A stretch of 64,000 nt of DNA from Azospirillum fermentarium (GTDB lineage Bacteria; Pseudomonadota; Alphaproteobacteria; Azospirillales; Azospirillaceae). Location of the stretch: NCBI RefSeq assembly GCF_025961205.1, contig NZ_JAOQNH010000001.1, positions 1,946,001 to 2,010,000 on the forward strand, in the 5' to 3' direction. Positions within the stretch are counted from its first letter, which is position 1. Each line of letters starts with the position of its first letter. The position numbers were made by a program, and so were the translations under genes. The notes beneath the pieces were generated by a model. The model searched no databases, was not told the origin of the DNA, and saw only the letters and a program-made list of their open reading frames with translations. This document shows positions 1 through 8,447 of this stretch, piece by piece.

Positions 1-1
1 C

Positions 2-376
2 CGCTTGGTGGACGATACCGCCCGCTACATGGACCAGCGGGGCATGACCAACAACTATGACCACGTGATCCTGGCCGGGGCCAGCCTGGGGGCGACGACC
101 GACAAGGCGCCGGCGTGGCAGGCGGCGTTCTGGGATCACGTGGACGTGGCGAAGAAGCTGCACCACATCCAGAAGGTGATCATCATCGACCACCGCGACT
201 GCGGCGCCTACCGCGTGTTCCTGGGCCTGGACCTGAAGGACGATCCCGTCCGCGAGAAGGAGGTCCACACCGCACAGCTTCAGAAGCTGGCGGCCCTGGT
301 GAAGGAAAAGCACCCGGATCTGGGGGTGGAAACCCTGCTGATGGCTCTGGACGGTTCGGTCGAGGCGTGCGCGTAA
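2..376 (+). CDS. beta-carbonic anhydrase-like protein, 5' end missing
   Basis: The gene is cut by the left edge; the open frame runs in from base 2, so the TTG at 5 is probably internal. The 123 visible residues contain VIIIDHRDCGAYRVF, which resembles the second zinc-binding motif (HxxC) of beta-class carbonic anhydrases. Those enzymes interconvert CO2 and bicarbonate using a Cys-His-Cys zinc site in the cytoplasm. The first Cys-x-Asp-x-Arg motif would lie in the missing part, so catalytic competence cannot be judged. The protein is probably short compared with classical beta enzymes (about 200 residues or more). No terminator is evident in the 82 bases before the next, convergent gene. Confidence 0.6.
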   Translation, partial: RLVDDTARYMDQRGMTNNYDHVILAGASLGATTDKAPAWQAAFWDHVDVAKKLHHIQKVIIIDHRDCGAYRVFLGLDLKDDPVREKEVHTAQLQKLAALVKEKHPDLGVETLLMALDGSVEACA

Positions 377-458
377 GCGTGCCGTCACGCTTCAGGACTG
401 TGGGCACCGCCGCCCCATCCCCGGCCGGGGATGGGGCGGCTGCCGTTCCGGCAGGCGG

Positions 459-959
459 TCAGCTTGCCAGCCGCCACGTCCCGTCCGCCTGCTGGCAGGC
501 GGTGCCGGTGGCGGCTTCCGCCTTGCCGCCCACGTAAACGGTGTGGCGGTATTCGCGGCAGGTCTGGCCGCCGGCCCCCTGATAGGTGTTGGTGGGCTGG
601 ATGGTGCCGCGGTTGCCCGATTGCGGGTTGTTCCAGGTGATGGTCTGGTTGCGGGACAGGGCCTGTTCCTCCGCCGTCGCGGCGCGGTTCTGGTCGTCGC
701 CGGACAGGGATTGGGCGATGGCCCGCCCGGCCAGCGCGCCCAGCACGGTGCCGATGCCGATGGTCGCCACCTTGCCGGCCCCGCCGCCGAAGCGCGACCC
801 GATCAAGGCACCGCCCAGCGCGCCGCCGATGGTGCCCACGGTTTCCGATGTGGTCCATTGCCCGCTGCCGCCGCTTCCGCCGCTCTGGCAGGCGCCGAGC
901 GCCAGGGCCGCCGCCACGCAGACGGCCATGGCCCGTGCCCGTGTGTGCAATCTGGTCAT
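459..959 (-). CDS. glycine-zipper outer-membrane lipoprotein (17 kDa surface antigen type)
   Basis: A 166-residue lipoprotein. The N-terminus MTRLHTRARAMAV is followed by a hydrophobic stretch ending in the lipobox LGAC, so Cys would be lipidated. Next come a Ser/Gly linker and a glycine-zipper segment (GTIGGALGGALIGSRFGGG, continuing to ALAGRAIAQSL), as in the Rickettsia 17 kDa antigen family, then a C-terminal domain with two Cys around TCREYRHTVYVGG. The longest frame starts at 1013, but the ATG at 959 has a good Shine-Dalgarno (GAGGAAA) and begins a proper signal peptide, so I chose it. The role is probably in envelope structure; no enzyme is implied. A sigma-EcfG-like promoter may lie just upstream, and a second small zipper lipoprotein is divergent. 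Confidence 0.75.
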   Translation of the reverse strand: MTRLHTRARAMAVCVAAALALGACQSGGSGGSGQWTTSETVGTIGGALGGALIGSRFGGGAGKVATIGIGTVLGALAGRAIAQSLSGDDQNRAATAEEQALSRNQTITWNNPQSGNRGTIQPTNTYQGAGGQTCREYRHTVYVGGKAEAATGTACQQADGTWRLAS

Positions 960-994
960 GTGTCGTTTCCTCGGCTGAGAACGGTTTCGGAAAT

Positions 995-1019
995 AACCCG
1001 TTGGAGCCGCCAAGGTTCC
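995..1019 (-). promoter_or_regulatory. possible EcfG-type (general stress) promoter
   Basis: Read on the minus strand, GGAAC (1019-1015) is followed 16 bases later by GGTT (998-995). The alphaproteobacterial general-stress sigma factor EcfG recognises GGAAC, 16-17 bases, then CGTT, so one base of the -10 differs. It lies 36 bases upstream of the chosen lipoprotein start. Single short matches occur by chance in GC-rich DNA. Confidence 0.3.
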
Positions 1020-1065
1020 GCTGAGAGGTACGAAAAAAGAAAAAGGGAATGATGGCGGCCCCCGT

Positions 1066-1097
1066 GCTGTTGACGGAAAGGAGATCCCTTCAACAGC
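1066..1097. repeat. 8-bp inverted repeat upstream of the small lipoprotein
   Basis: GCTGTTGA at 1066-1073 is repeated in inverted form as TCAACAGC at 1090-1097, with 16 bases between. It sits 17 bases before the ATG at 1114 and overlaps a TTGACG hexamer at 1070-1075. It could be an operator or an mRNA hairpin near the ribosome binding site. Confidence 0.4.
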
Positions 1098-1113
1098 TTA
1101 TGGGAGGTTCGAC

Positions 1114-1293
1114 ATGTCCCGTGTGCGTCTTCTGGCGGCGGTGTCCGCCCTGCTGATGATGACCGCGTGCTCCACCGGCGGTGTGGTCGGCGGTGCCGCC
1201 GGTGCCGCGGGCGGCTATGCCGTGGACGGCAAGCGCGGGGCGGTGATCGGCGGGCTGGGCGGCGCGGCGCTGGGCACGCTGATCGACCGCTGA
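1114..1293 (+). CDS. small glycine-zipper lipoprotein (59 aa)
   Basis: A short gene with an ATG at 1114 preceded by GGGAGG. The product starts MSRVRLLAAVSALLMMTACS, a textbook lipoprotein signal with Cys19 as the acylation site. It then consists almost entirely of small residues: GGVVGGAAGAAGGYAVDGKR and GAVIGGLGGAALGTLIDR. The two Gly/Ala zipper halves joined by a polar DGKR turn resemble the glycine-zipper 2TM or YMGG-like families, which embed in or lie on the outer membrane. It is divergent from the larger zipper lipoprotein at 459-959, suggesting shared control. The function is unknown; the gene call is supported by the RBS, the lipobox and the composition. Confidence 0.7.
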   Translation: MSRVRLLAAVSALLMMTACSTGGVVGGAAGAAGGYAVDGKRGAVIGGLGGAALGTLIDR

Positions 1294-1336
1294 CCCTTCG
1301 CCGTCTTCGCCGGCTGACCCTTCGCCGTCTCCGCCG
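1289..1336 (+). repeat. 24-bp tandem duplication across a stop codon
   Basis: Two adjacent 24-base units (1289-1312 and 1313-1336) differ at one position. The unit begins GCTGACCCTTCGCCG, so each copy carries the TGA that ends the small lipoprotein. This is a recent slippage or duplication event between two convergent genes. Confidence 0.85.
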
Positions 1337-1341
1337 TTCCT

Positions 1342-2340
1342 TCAGGCCCGCGTGTTGCCGAACACGGTCAGGGCGTCGTGCAGGTCGGGCAGCACCCGTT
1401 CGACCGCCGCCTCGCCTTCGCGGATGCAATCGTCGGCACGGTCGAATTCGACCAGCCCGATGTGCCCCAGCCGCGGGGTGATGTGGACGTCCGGCGGCTC
1501 GCCCGCCAGACGGGAGCGGGTGATGCGGTCGGTGATGATGCCCAGCGACGACACCATCACCCCGAACACGCTGGGGCCGTCGTACTCGCGGCGGAACAGC
1601 CGGCGGGTCAGGGCGCCGATGCCCGATGGCTTGGGCGCGGCCTCCTCCGGGATTCCCTCCTCGATCAGCTTCAGCAGGTCGAAACCGGCGGCGGTGGGCA
1701 CGGCGGCACCGGGACGGCGGGCCTTGCCCAGGATGTCGGCGGACAGGTTGACGGCAATCACCATCTGCGCCCCCAGCGCCCGGCAGCACGACACCGGCAC
1801 CGGGTTGACCAAAGCCCCGTCCACCAGCCACCGCCCGTCCACCTGCATGGGCGGGAACACGCCGGGCAGGGAGAACGAGGCGCGGGTGGCGTCCACCAGC
1901 GGCCCCTTTTGCAGCCACACCTCGTGCCCCGTCACCAGATCGGTGGCGGTGGCGAGGAAGGGGCGGGGCAGATCCTCGATCCGCACGTCGCCCAGATGCT
2001 GGTGCATCTCGTTCACCAGCCGGCTGCCGCCGATCAGTCCGCCGCCGGCCCGGATGCGCAGGTCGAGATAGCTGACGATCTTCATGCGGGTCAGCGACCG
2101 CGCCCACTCTTCCAGCGAGTCCAGCTTGCCGGCCAGATAGACGCCGCCGGCCAGCGCCCCCACCGACGAGCCGCACACCACGTCGGCCTCGATCCCGTAT
2201 TTGGACAGGGCGCGCAGCACCCCGATGTGCGCCCAGCCGCGGGCCACGCCCCCGCCCAGCGCCAGACCGATGCGCGGGCGGCGGTGGCCGGTGACCGGGA
2301 CACCCGCCGCCCCGCCGTCCATGGACATGAAGCTCGCCAT
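1342..2340 (-). CDS. patatin-like phospholipase (RssA-type serine hydrolase)
   Basis: A 332-residue cytoplasmic serine lipase of the patatin family. The oxyanion-hole glycines GGGVARG are at residues 29-35, the nucleophile elbow GSSVG carries Ser59, and the catalytic Asp is in VDGALVNPVP near residue 175, giving the Ser-Asp dyad of the fold. The length fits bacterial RssA/YchK-type proteins, which hydrolyse phospholipid or lysophospholipid acyl chains; the substrate here is unknown. The start at 2340 is preceded by GGGGGAAA. The gene is divergent from the MsbA-type exporter, so a role in membrane lipid turnover is plausible but not shown. Confidence 0.85.
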   Translation of the reverse strand: MASFMSMDGGAAGVPVTGHRRPRIGLALGGGVARGWAHIGVLRALSKYGIEADVVCGSSVGALAGGVYLAGKLDSLEEWARSLTRMKIVSYLDLRIRAGGGLIGGSRLVNEMHQHLGDVRIEDLPRPFLATATDLVTGHEVWLQKGPLVDATRASFSLPGVFPPMQVDGRWLVDGALVNPVPVSCCRALGAQMVIAVNLSADILGKARRPGAAVPTAAGFDLLKLIEEGIPEEAAPKPSGIGALTRRLFRREYDGPSVFGVMVSSLGIITDRITRSRLAGEPPDVHITPRLGHIGLVEFDRADDCIREGEAAVERVLPDLHDALTVFGNTRA

Positions 2341-2472
2341 CCGTTTCCCCCTTGGCGGCCGTTTTCCCCATCATCATAAAGTGCGCCGCTCAAGAAGCGG
2401 TTAAAGGGCGCCGGTGGACAAGCGGTGTGTCCCTCGGCTAAGGCTGTCGGGCTGAAAAGGGAGCCTTGCGCC

Positions 2473-4272
2473 ATGACCGACCGCCCCGCCGACACGAAAC
2501 GCCGCCTGGATGCCGACAGCGAACGGCTGCTGATGCGGATGGTGTGCGAATGGGTGTGGCCGCACCGGGGCAAGCTGGTGCTGGCGCTGGTTCTGATGGG
2601 GCTGGTATCGGCCACCACCGGCATGTACCCGCTGCTGATCGACAAATCGTATGAGATGTTCTCGACCCAGGACCGCGGCATGGTGGTTCTGGTGCCGCTG
2701 GCCATCATCGCCGTGACCATCGCCAAGGGGGCCGCACTCTATGCCCAGACGGTGGTGACCACCGGCATCGTGCAGCGGATCATCGCCGACGTGCGGCTGC
2801 GCATGTTCACCCACCTGCTGTCTGCCGACATGGCCCAGTTGCTGGCGGCACCCACGGGCACGCTGACGTCGCGCTTCATCAACGACGTGGAGTTCATCCG
2901 CAACACCCTGTTCCGCATCCTGACCGGGCTGGTGCGCGACATCCTGACGGTGGTGGCGCTGGTCGGGGCCATGTTCTACCTGGACTGGATGCTGTCGCTG
3001 ATCTTCTTCGTGGTCTATCCGCTGGCGGCCATCCCCATCGTGCGCATCGGGCGGGCGCTGCGCCGCAATTCCCGCAAGACGCAAGAGCAGATGGGCGACA
3101 TGACCTCCCTGCTGGGCGAAAGTCTGGCCGGCGCGCGCATGGTCAAGACCTATGGGTTGGAGGATTATGAACGCCGCCGGGCCGGTGACGCCTTCGAACA
3201 GAACTACGACCTGACCATGAAGGCCACGCGCCAGCGCTCCCGCATCGATCCGCTGATGGAGGCGCTGGGCGGGCTGGCCATCGCCGGTGTCATCGCCTTT
3301 TCCGGCTGGCGCATGGTCAACGGCCAGGGGTCGGTGGGCGAATTCTCCGGCTTCATCGGCGCGCTGCTGATCGCCGCCCAGCCGGTGCGGGCCATCGGCA
3401 CCCTGAACAGCGTGCTGCAGGAGGGCATGGCCGCCGCCCAGCGCATCTTTGAGTTGCTGGACCAGCCCCCCGCCATCACCGACCGTGCGGACGCCCGGCC
3501 GCTGGCGCGCGGCCCCGGTGCCGTGCGGCTGGAGGACGTCACCTTCGCCTATGAACCCGGTGCCACCACGCTGAACGGCGTGACGCTGGACGTGCCGCCG
3601 GGCCAGACCGTGGCGCTGGTGGGGCGCAGCGGGGCCGGCAAATCCACGGTGTTCAACCTGATCCCGCGCCTGTACGACGTGGACGGCGGGCGGGTGCTGA
3701 TCGACGGGCAGGATGTGCGCGGCGTGACGCTCGCCAGCCTGCGCGCCTCCATCGCCCTGGTCAGCCAGGACGCGGTGCTGTTCAACGACACGGTGCGGGC
3801 CAACATCGCCTTCGGTCGTCTGGACGCCGACGATGCGGCCGTCCGGGCGGCGGCGGACGCGGCGGCGGCCCACGATTTCATCATGCGCCTGCCCGACGGG
3901 TACGACACCGTGATCGGCGACCGGGGCGTGAAGCTGTCGGGGGGCGAGCGGCAGCGGCTGGCGCTGGCCCGCGCCTTCCTGAAGGACGCCCCCATCCTGC
4001 TGCTGGACGAGGCGACCAGCGCGCTCGATTCCGAATCCGAGCGGCTGGTGCAGGCGGCGCTGGAGCGGCTGACCGTCGGGCGCACCACGCTGGTGATCGC
4101 CCACCGGCTGGCCACCGTGCGCAACGCCGACCGCATCGTGGTGATGGAGGCGGGCCGCATCGTGGAGCAGGGCACCCACGACGCCCTGCTGGCCCAGGAC
4201 GGCGCCTATGCCCGCCTGTGCCGGCTTCAGTTCGGGGAAGAGGCGGAGGGGGCCGGGGTCATTCCCGGCTGA
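2473..4272 (+). CDS. msbA: ABC exporter, MsbA/lipid A or multidrug type
   Basis: A 599-residue half-transporter with an N-terminal six-helix exporter membrane domain (about residues 30-320) fused to an ATPase. Walker A GRSGAGKST is near residue 385, the signature LSGGERQRLALARA near 487, and Walker B ILLLDEATSALD near 508 with the H-loop AHRLATV after it. It would act as a homodimer in the inner membrane, flipping lipid-linked substrates; MsbA exports lipid A-core. The ATG at 2473 follows AAAAGGGAG; an in-frame GTG at 2425 has no comparable signal. The symbol is by family: closely related multidrug exporters cannot be separated by eye. The last 14 bases overlap the convergent phosphatase gene. 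Confidence 0.85.
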   Translation: MTDRPADTKRRLDADSERLLMRMVCEWVWPHRGKLVLALVLMGLVSATTGMYPLLIDKSYEMFSTQDRGMVVLVPLAIIAVTIAKGAALYAQTVVTTGIVQRIIADVRLRMFTHLLSADMAQLLAAPTGTLTSRFINDVEFIRNTLFRILTGLVRDILTVVALVGAMFYLDWMLSLIFFVVYPLAAIPIVRIGRALRRNSRKTQEQMGDMTSLLGESLAGARMVKTYGLEDYERRRAGDAFEQNYDLTMKATRQRSRIDPLMEALGGLAIAGVIAFSGWRMVNGQGSVGEFSGFIGALLIAAQPVRAIGTLNSVLQEGMAAAQRIFELLDQPPAITDRADARPLARGPGAVRLEDVTFAYEPGATTLNGVTLDVPPGQTVALVGRSGAGKSTVFNLIPRLYDVDGGRVLIDGQDVRGVTLASLRASIALVSQDAVLFNDTVRANIAFGRLDADDAAVRAAADAAAAHDFIMRLPDGYDTVIGDRGVKLSGGERQRLALARAFLKDAPILLLDEATSALDSESERLVQAALERLTVGRTTLVIAHRLATVRNADRIVVMEAGRIVEQGTHDALLAQDGAYARLCRLQFGEEAEGAGVIPG

Positions 4273-4978
4273 GGATGCGGTCCACCACCGTGTTGGCCCA
4301 TTCCTTGGACCGGAAGCTTTCCTTGGCCGCCACGGGATCGTACACTTGGTCCACCCAGTCGAAGAACGGGGTGGGCTGGCGCTCGTTGTACAGCCGGTAC
4401 AGATCGAAAAAGTAATCGAGGATGCCGGTCTTGGCCTGTTTGATGTGGCCGTATTTCCAGTGAAGCTGCCGGGCCGCCTCTTCCACCGGGCGGCCCTCGT
4501 GGATCAGCAGGTAGAGGCCGGCCATCAGCCCGGCACGGTCCGCCCCCGACTTGCAATGGAGCAGGGCCGGGTATTCGATGGCGGCGAAGATCTCCCGCGC
4601 CCGGTGCAGGGTTTCCTTCTTGGGCATGTCGCGGGAATTGACCGGAAAATTGACCAGAGCCACGCCATGGCGCCGGCACGCCTCGTCCTCCAGATAGAAG
4701 GACGCGCAATCGCGGCTGCCGCGCAGGTTGATGATGGTCCTGATCCCCATATCCGCCGCCGTCTTCACATGGGACGGCGACGGCTGGCTCGACCGGTACA
4801 TGCCGGGTGCGATCCGGTGGCGGTTGGCATAGGCCAGCCGGAAGACCGCATGGTCGATGAACAGGCTTTCGACATGGCCCAGCGCACGCTGGAACGGGCC
4901 CCCCATGGTGCCGCGGTGCCGTTTGATCCCTTCCGACATCCAGGTGGTGATACGGCGCAGGAACCAGCGTTTGGACAA
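4259..4978 (-). CDS. dual-specificity/tyrosine-type protein phosphatase
   Basis: A cysteine phosphatase with the P-loop HCKSGADRAG, giving Cys142 and Arg148 (CX5R), and an upstream general-acid region around NFPVNSRDMP. RSSQPSPSHVKTAADMG resembles the start of DSP/DUF442-like phosphatases. The likely start is TTG at 4978, spaced 5 bases after GAGGT, giving 239 residues; the frame is open to 5080 but lacks an RBS there, and ATG at 4939 is an alternative. The substrate could be protein phosphotyrosine or a small phosphoester. The gene is convergent with the MsbA-type exporter and overlaps its end by 14 bases. No membrane segment or signal peptide is visible. Confidence 0.75.
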   Translation of the reverse strand: MSKRWFLRRITTWMSEGIKRHRGTMGGPFQRALGHVESLFIDHAVFRLAYANRHRIAPGMYRSSQPSPSHVKTAADMGIRTIINLRGSRDCASFYLEDEACRRHGVALVNFPVNSRDMPKKETLHRAREIFAAIEYPALLHCKSGADRAGLMAGLYLLIHEGRPVEEAARQLHWKYGHIKQAKTGILDYFFDLYRLYNERQPTPFFDWVDQVYDPVAAKESFRSKEWANTVVDRILSRE

Positions 4979-5161
4979 GGGGCACCTCGAAAGGGAAAAG
5001 GCCGGAGCGGAATGGCGCAATTGCGCAACGCAGCAGGCACACCATAGATCCCGGCTCACGAAGGTCAAGGCTCTGGGCACCGGAGGCCACCGCGGCGGGG
5101 GGGTACGGCATGCTGCACGATCGAATACATATGCAATTTTATGAAACGTCCAGGCAACCTA

Positions 5162-5190
5162 TTGACTCCTGCAAAGTGCGTAGGTACACC
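5162..5190 (+). promoter_or_regulatory. sigma-70-like promoter in the AT-rich gap
   Basis: TTGACT (5162-5167) is separated by 17 bases from TACACC (5185-5190). The -35 box is 5/6 to consensus and the -10 box is weak. Transcription would start near 5197 and run into the terminator at 5331-5371. Confidence 0.4.
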
Positions 5191-5196
5191 TGTTGA

Positions 5197-5371
5197 ACAA
5201 GAAAGAGACGAATTCAGTGCTTCGAGAAGTGAACTCAGCGGTTTTTGATAATCTCCTATGAGTTTCTTTATTAGTCTCAAAGACTTTTGAGCACGTACAA
5301 ATTTCTTTTGCATATGCGTTGGTGGGCCGTGGCGCTGCGCCTTTTAGTAGAGGGCGCAGACGCCCTTTTTT
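5197..5371 (+). ncRNA. candidate small RNA (about 175 nt)
   Basis: This is an inferred transcription unit: a promoter-like element ends at 5190, the interval has no good reading frame, and it ends in a rho-independent terminator. Internal inverted repeats include CTCAAA/TTTGAG at 5276-5291 and TTCA...CTT/AAG...TGAA around 5212-5232, consistent with a folded RNA. It does not show the landmarks of tmRNA, RNase P RNA or SRP RNA that I can recognise; 6S RNA cannot be excluded because its sequence is poorly conserved. The low GC compared with both flanks is typical of intergenic RNA genes in such genomes, but it could also be a decayed insertion. Confidence 0.35.
5331..5371 (+). terminator. strong intrinsic terminator, orphan
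   Basis: GGCGCTGCGCC (5331-5341) pairs with GGCGCAG-A-CGCC (5353-5364), one bulged A, followed by C and six T. No plus-strand protein gene precedes it closely: the nearest, the exporter, ends at 4272. Confidence 0.75.
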
Positions 5372-5456
5372 GCTTTCTGCAAATGAGAACCAGTACAGCC
5401 CGCCGCCGGTCTGGGGTATAAGCCCGCGATGGTGGGATGATAAGGGGGCGGTTCTC

Positions 5457-5927
5457 ATGGGCACCAAGGCTGGGGTGTTGCTGGCGTTCATCACGGTGAT
5501 GGCGCTGATGGGGTTCGTGCTGATGACCGCCAGCGATGACAAGGCGCTGGCCCCGGATCCATCAAATCAACCTCTGGTGGCGTTGGGCCGCATAGTTTAT
5601 GCCAGCCAGTGCGCCCGCTGCCACGGCGCCAACCTGGAGGGGGAGGCCGATTGGCAGGCCCGCCGCCCCGACGGCACGCTGCCGGCCCCGCCTCATGATG
5701 CCAGCGGCCACACGTGGCACCACCCTGATTCGCTGCTGCTGGCGATCACCCGCGACGGGGCGGCGGCCCATGCTCCGCCGGGGGTGAAGACCGCCATGCC
5801 GGGCTTTGCCGGCACGCTGAACGAGCGGGAAATCGCTGCCGTCATCGCCTTCATCAAGAGCACATGGCCCGCCGAGATCCGCGCCCGGCAGGCGCGGACC
5901 ACGGCGCAGGCGGCGCGGACGCCGTAA
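5457..5927 (+). CDS. membrane-anchored class I cytochrome c
   Basis: A 156-residue c-type cytochrome. Residues 5-25 form an uncleaved or cleavable N-terminal hydrophobic segment (GVLLAFITVMALMGFVLM) that delivers the protein to the periplasm. One heme site, CARCH, is at residues 52-56, and the likely axial Met is Met114 in KTAMPGF. A 'GANLEGEADWQ' region follows the heme, as in small cytochromes that accept electrons from dehydrogenases or feed oxidases. The ATG at 5457 has AAGGGGG upstream; the frame is open further left, but that part is not protein-like. No partner dehydrogenase lies beside it. It converges on the CoaD-like gene with only 5 bases between. Confidence 0.85.
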   Translation: MGTKAGVLLAFITVMALMGFVLMTASDDKALAPDPSNQPLVALGRIVYASQCARCHGANLEGEADWQARRPDGTLPAPPHDASGHTWHHPDSLLLAITRDGAAAHAPPGVKTAMPGFAGTLNEREIAAVIAFIKSTWPAEIRARQARTTAQAARTP

Positions 5928-5932
5928 CGAAC

Positions 5933-6445
5933 CTATTCCGCCGGCTGAGCCGCGTGCTGTTCGCGCAGGGAGTCCAGGACGCACGGGGTGACGTAGCGCC
6001 CCACCACCTGCTCCCACCCCACATGACCGACCAGCCCGCGGACGAAGCTGGACGACACCTCGCGCAGTTCCCGCGGGGGCATCAGCACCACGGTCAGGAT
6101 CTCCGGCGCCAGATCCTCGTTGACGTGGCGCATGGTCAGCTCATAGCTGAAATCGGTCTCGTCGCGGATGCCGCGCAGCAGCACGTCGGCCCCGTGGCGG
6201 CGGGCGAAATCCACCAGGAACAGCCGCTCGAAGCTCTGCACCTCGATGTTGCCGGACAGGCCCGCTTCCCCGATGCTGCGGGCGGTCAGGTCCAGGCGGG
6301 TGGCGATGTCGATGGTCGGGCGCTTGCTGGGGTTGACGCCGATGGCCACGATCAGCCGGTCGAACAGCCGTGCCCCCTGCTGGATCATCCACAGATGGCC
6401 GCGGGTGATGGGGTCCAGGCTGGCGGCATAGACGGCGGTCGGCAT
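5933..6445 (-). CDS. coaD: phosphopantetheine adenylyltransferase-like nucleotidyltransferase
   Basis: A 170-residue member of the CoaD/cytidylyltransferase superfamily. The N-terminal nucleotide-binding motif TRGH is at residues 14-17 after YAASLDPI. LLRGIRDETDFSYE matches the CoaD central region (normally LVRGLR...DFEYE), and EVSSSFVRGL corresponds to the ISSTLVR motif. CoaD transfers AMP from ATP to 4'-phosphopantetheine in coenzyme A synthesis. Several motifs deviate from the usual enzyme (YPGTFDPITNGH reads YAASLDPITRGH), so this may be the organism's CoaD or a paralogue with another substrate. It is a single gene, convergent with cytochrome c, with an SDR gene upstream on the same strand. 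Confidence 0.65.
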   Translation of the reverse strand: MPTAVYAASLDPITRGHLWMIQQGARLFDRLIVAIGVNPSKRPTIDIATRLDLTARSIGEAGLSGNIEVQSFERLFLVDFARRHGADVLLRGIRDETDFSYELTMRHVNEDLAPEILTVVLMPPRELREVSSSFVRGLVGHVGWEQVVGRYVTPCVLDSLREQHAAQPAE

Positions 6446-6563
6446 CGGGCGTCTCCGTTGTGCGGGTGGCGGACCCTACCGCAACCGCCGCGGCGGGGAC
6501 CACAGCGGAAATGTGAAGTCCCTGTTACCAGTCGTCGCGGCCTATGCCCCGTCCCGCGTGGGG

Positions 6564-7301
6564 CTACGCCCCGTCACGATGGAAGCTCAGGCCGCCGGGC
6601 ACCTGATGGGTGGGCATGATCTCCAGCCGGGTGACGTTGACGTGCGGCGGGGCGGTGACGGCATAGGCGATGGCCTCGGCCACGTCCTGGGGCCGGAGTG
6701 CGTCGTAGCCGTCGAAGAAGCGCTGGCGCGCCTCCTCCGCATCGCCCAGGGCGTTGGCGAAGATCTCGGTCTCCACCCGGCCCGGAATGATTTCGGTTAC
6801 GCGGATGCCGGTGCCCGCCACCTCCAGCCGCAACTGGTCGGTCAGGGCCGCCACCGCCGCCTTGGTGGCGGCATAGACCGGCATGCCGCCGAACACGTGG
6901 TGGGCGGCAATGGACGAGACGTTGACGATGTGCCCCCGCGACTTGGCCCGCATGATGGGGATGGCGACGCGCAGGATCTCCATCACCGCCGACACGTTGA
7001 CCGACAGTTGATCGGTGATGTCGCCGGTCATGCACCCGCCCAGGTTGCCCATGCGGGCGATGCCGGCGTTGTTGACCACCACGTCGGGGGCCACGTCCTC
7101 CACCAGCGCCGCCATGCGCTCGTGATCGGTGACGTCCAGCGGCAGCACGGCACAGCCGGCGGCGGCCAGATCGGCGAGCGCGTCCGCCCGCCGGGCCACC
7201 GCCACCACCGCCAGCCCCTGCTGGGCCAGCGCCAGGGCCGTTGCCTTGCCGATGCCACTCGAAGCACCCGTGACCAGTGCCGTGCTGTAGGACGTGTTCA
7301 T
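6564..7301 (-). CDS. short-chain dehydrogenase/reductase (SDR), YdfG-like
   Basis: A 245-residue classical SDR. The cofactor motif TGASSGIG is at 11-18, VARRAD follows beta-2 with Arg residues that favour NADPH, NNAG is near 77, and the catalytic set is Ser in NVSSIA with VYAATK (YxxxK) near residue 150. It resembles YdfG-type 3-hydroxy acid/serine dehydrogenases (PGRVETEIFANALGD), so an oxidoreductase acting on small hydroxy compounds is likely; the true substrate is unknown. The start is the ATG at 7301; a much longer frame in the same phase extends upstream across the divergent lactate dehydrogenase gene and is spurious. Confidence 0.85.
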   Translation of the reverse strand: MNTSYSTALVTGASSGIGKATALALAQQGLAVVAVARRADALADLAAAGCAVLPLDVTDHERMAALVEDVAPDVVVNNAGIARMGNLGGCMTGDITDQLSVNVSAVMEILRVAIPIMRAKSRGHIVNVSSIAAHHVFGGMPVYAATKAAVAALTDQLRLEVAGTGIRVTEIIPGRVETEIFANALGDAEEARQRFFDGYDALRPQDVAEAIAYAVTAPPHVNVTRLEIMPTHQVPGGLSFHRDGA

Positions 7302-7457
7302 GTCCGCCTGTCCCCGCAAGAAACCGCGCAAAAGATTGAGAGATATGGTGTCGGGAAATGGAGCGGCGGATGGGGTCGCACAAGGGCGGGCGTGCTGGCA
7401 AGCCCCTTGACCGGACTGCCACCCATGCGCCGTGCCGTCCGGCCCCGGCGGTGATAG

Positions 7458-8438
<981 letters not shown>

Positions 8439-8447
8439 GGAGGGCGT

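Larger units (their letters stand above)
4979..5456. other. 478-base gap with an AT-rich core and no convincing protein gene
   Basis: Between the phosphatase start and the cytochrome c gene, composition falls sharply from about 5110 to 5320 (many A/T runs such as GAATACATATGCAATTTTAT). Minus-strand frames exist here, but they lack a Shine-Dalgarno and family resemblance. What can be supported is a promoter-like pair at 5162-5190, a small hairpin at 5276-5291 (CTCAAA/TTTGAG) and a strong terminator at 5331-5371, all reading rightward. The cytochrome c gene begins 86 bases after the terminator. Confidence 0.6.

Noticed and set aside
1289-1336. Start of a CRISPR-like array
   Set aside because: Only two directly adjacent units without spacers; it is a simple tandem duplication.
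5065-5313. Minus-strand 82-codon frame in the AT-rich gap
   Set aside because: No Shine-Dalgarno, no family resemblance, and it runs against the promoter/terminator pair; composition alone could open a frame there.
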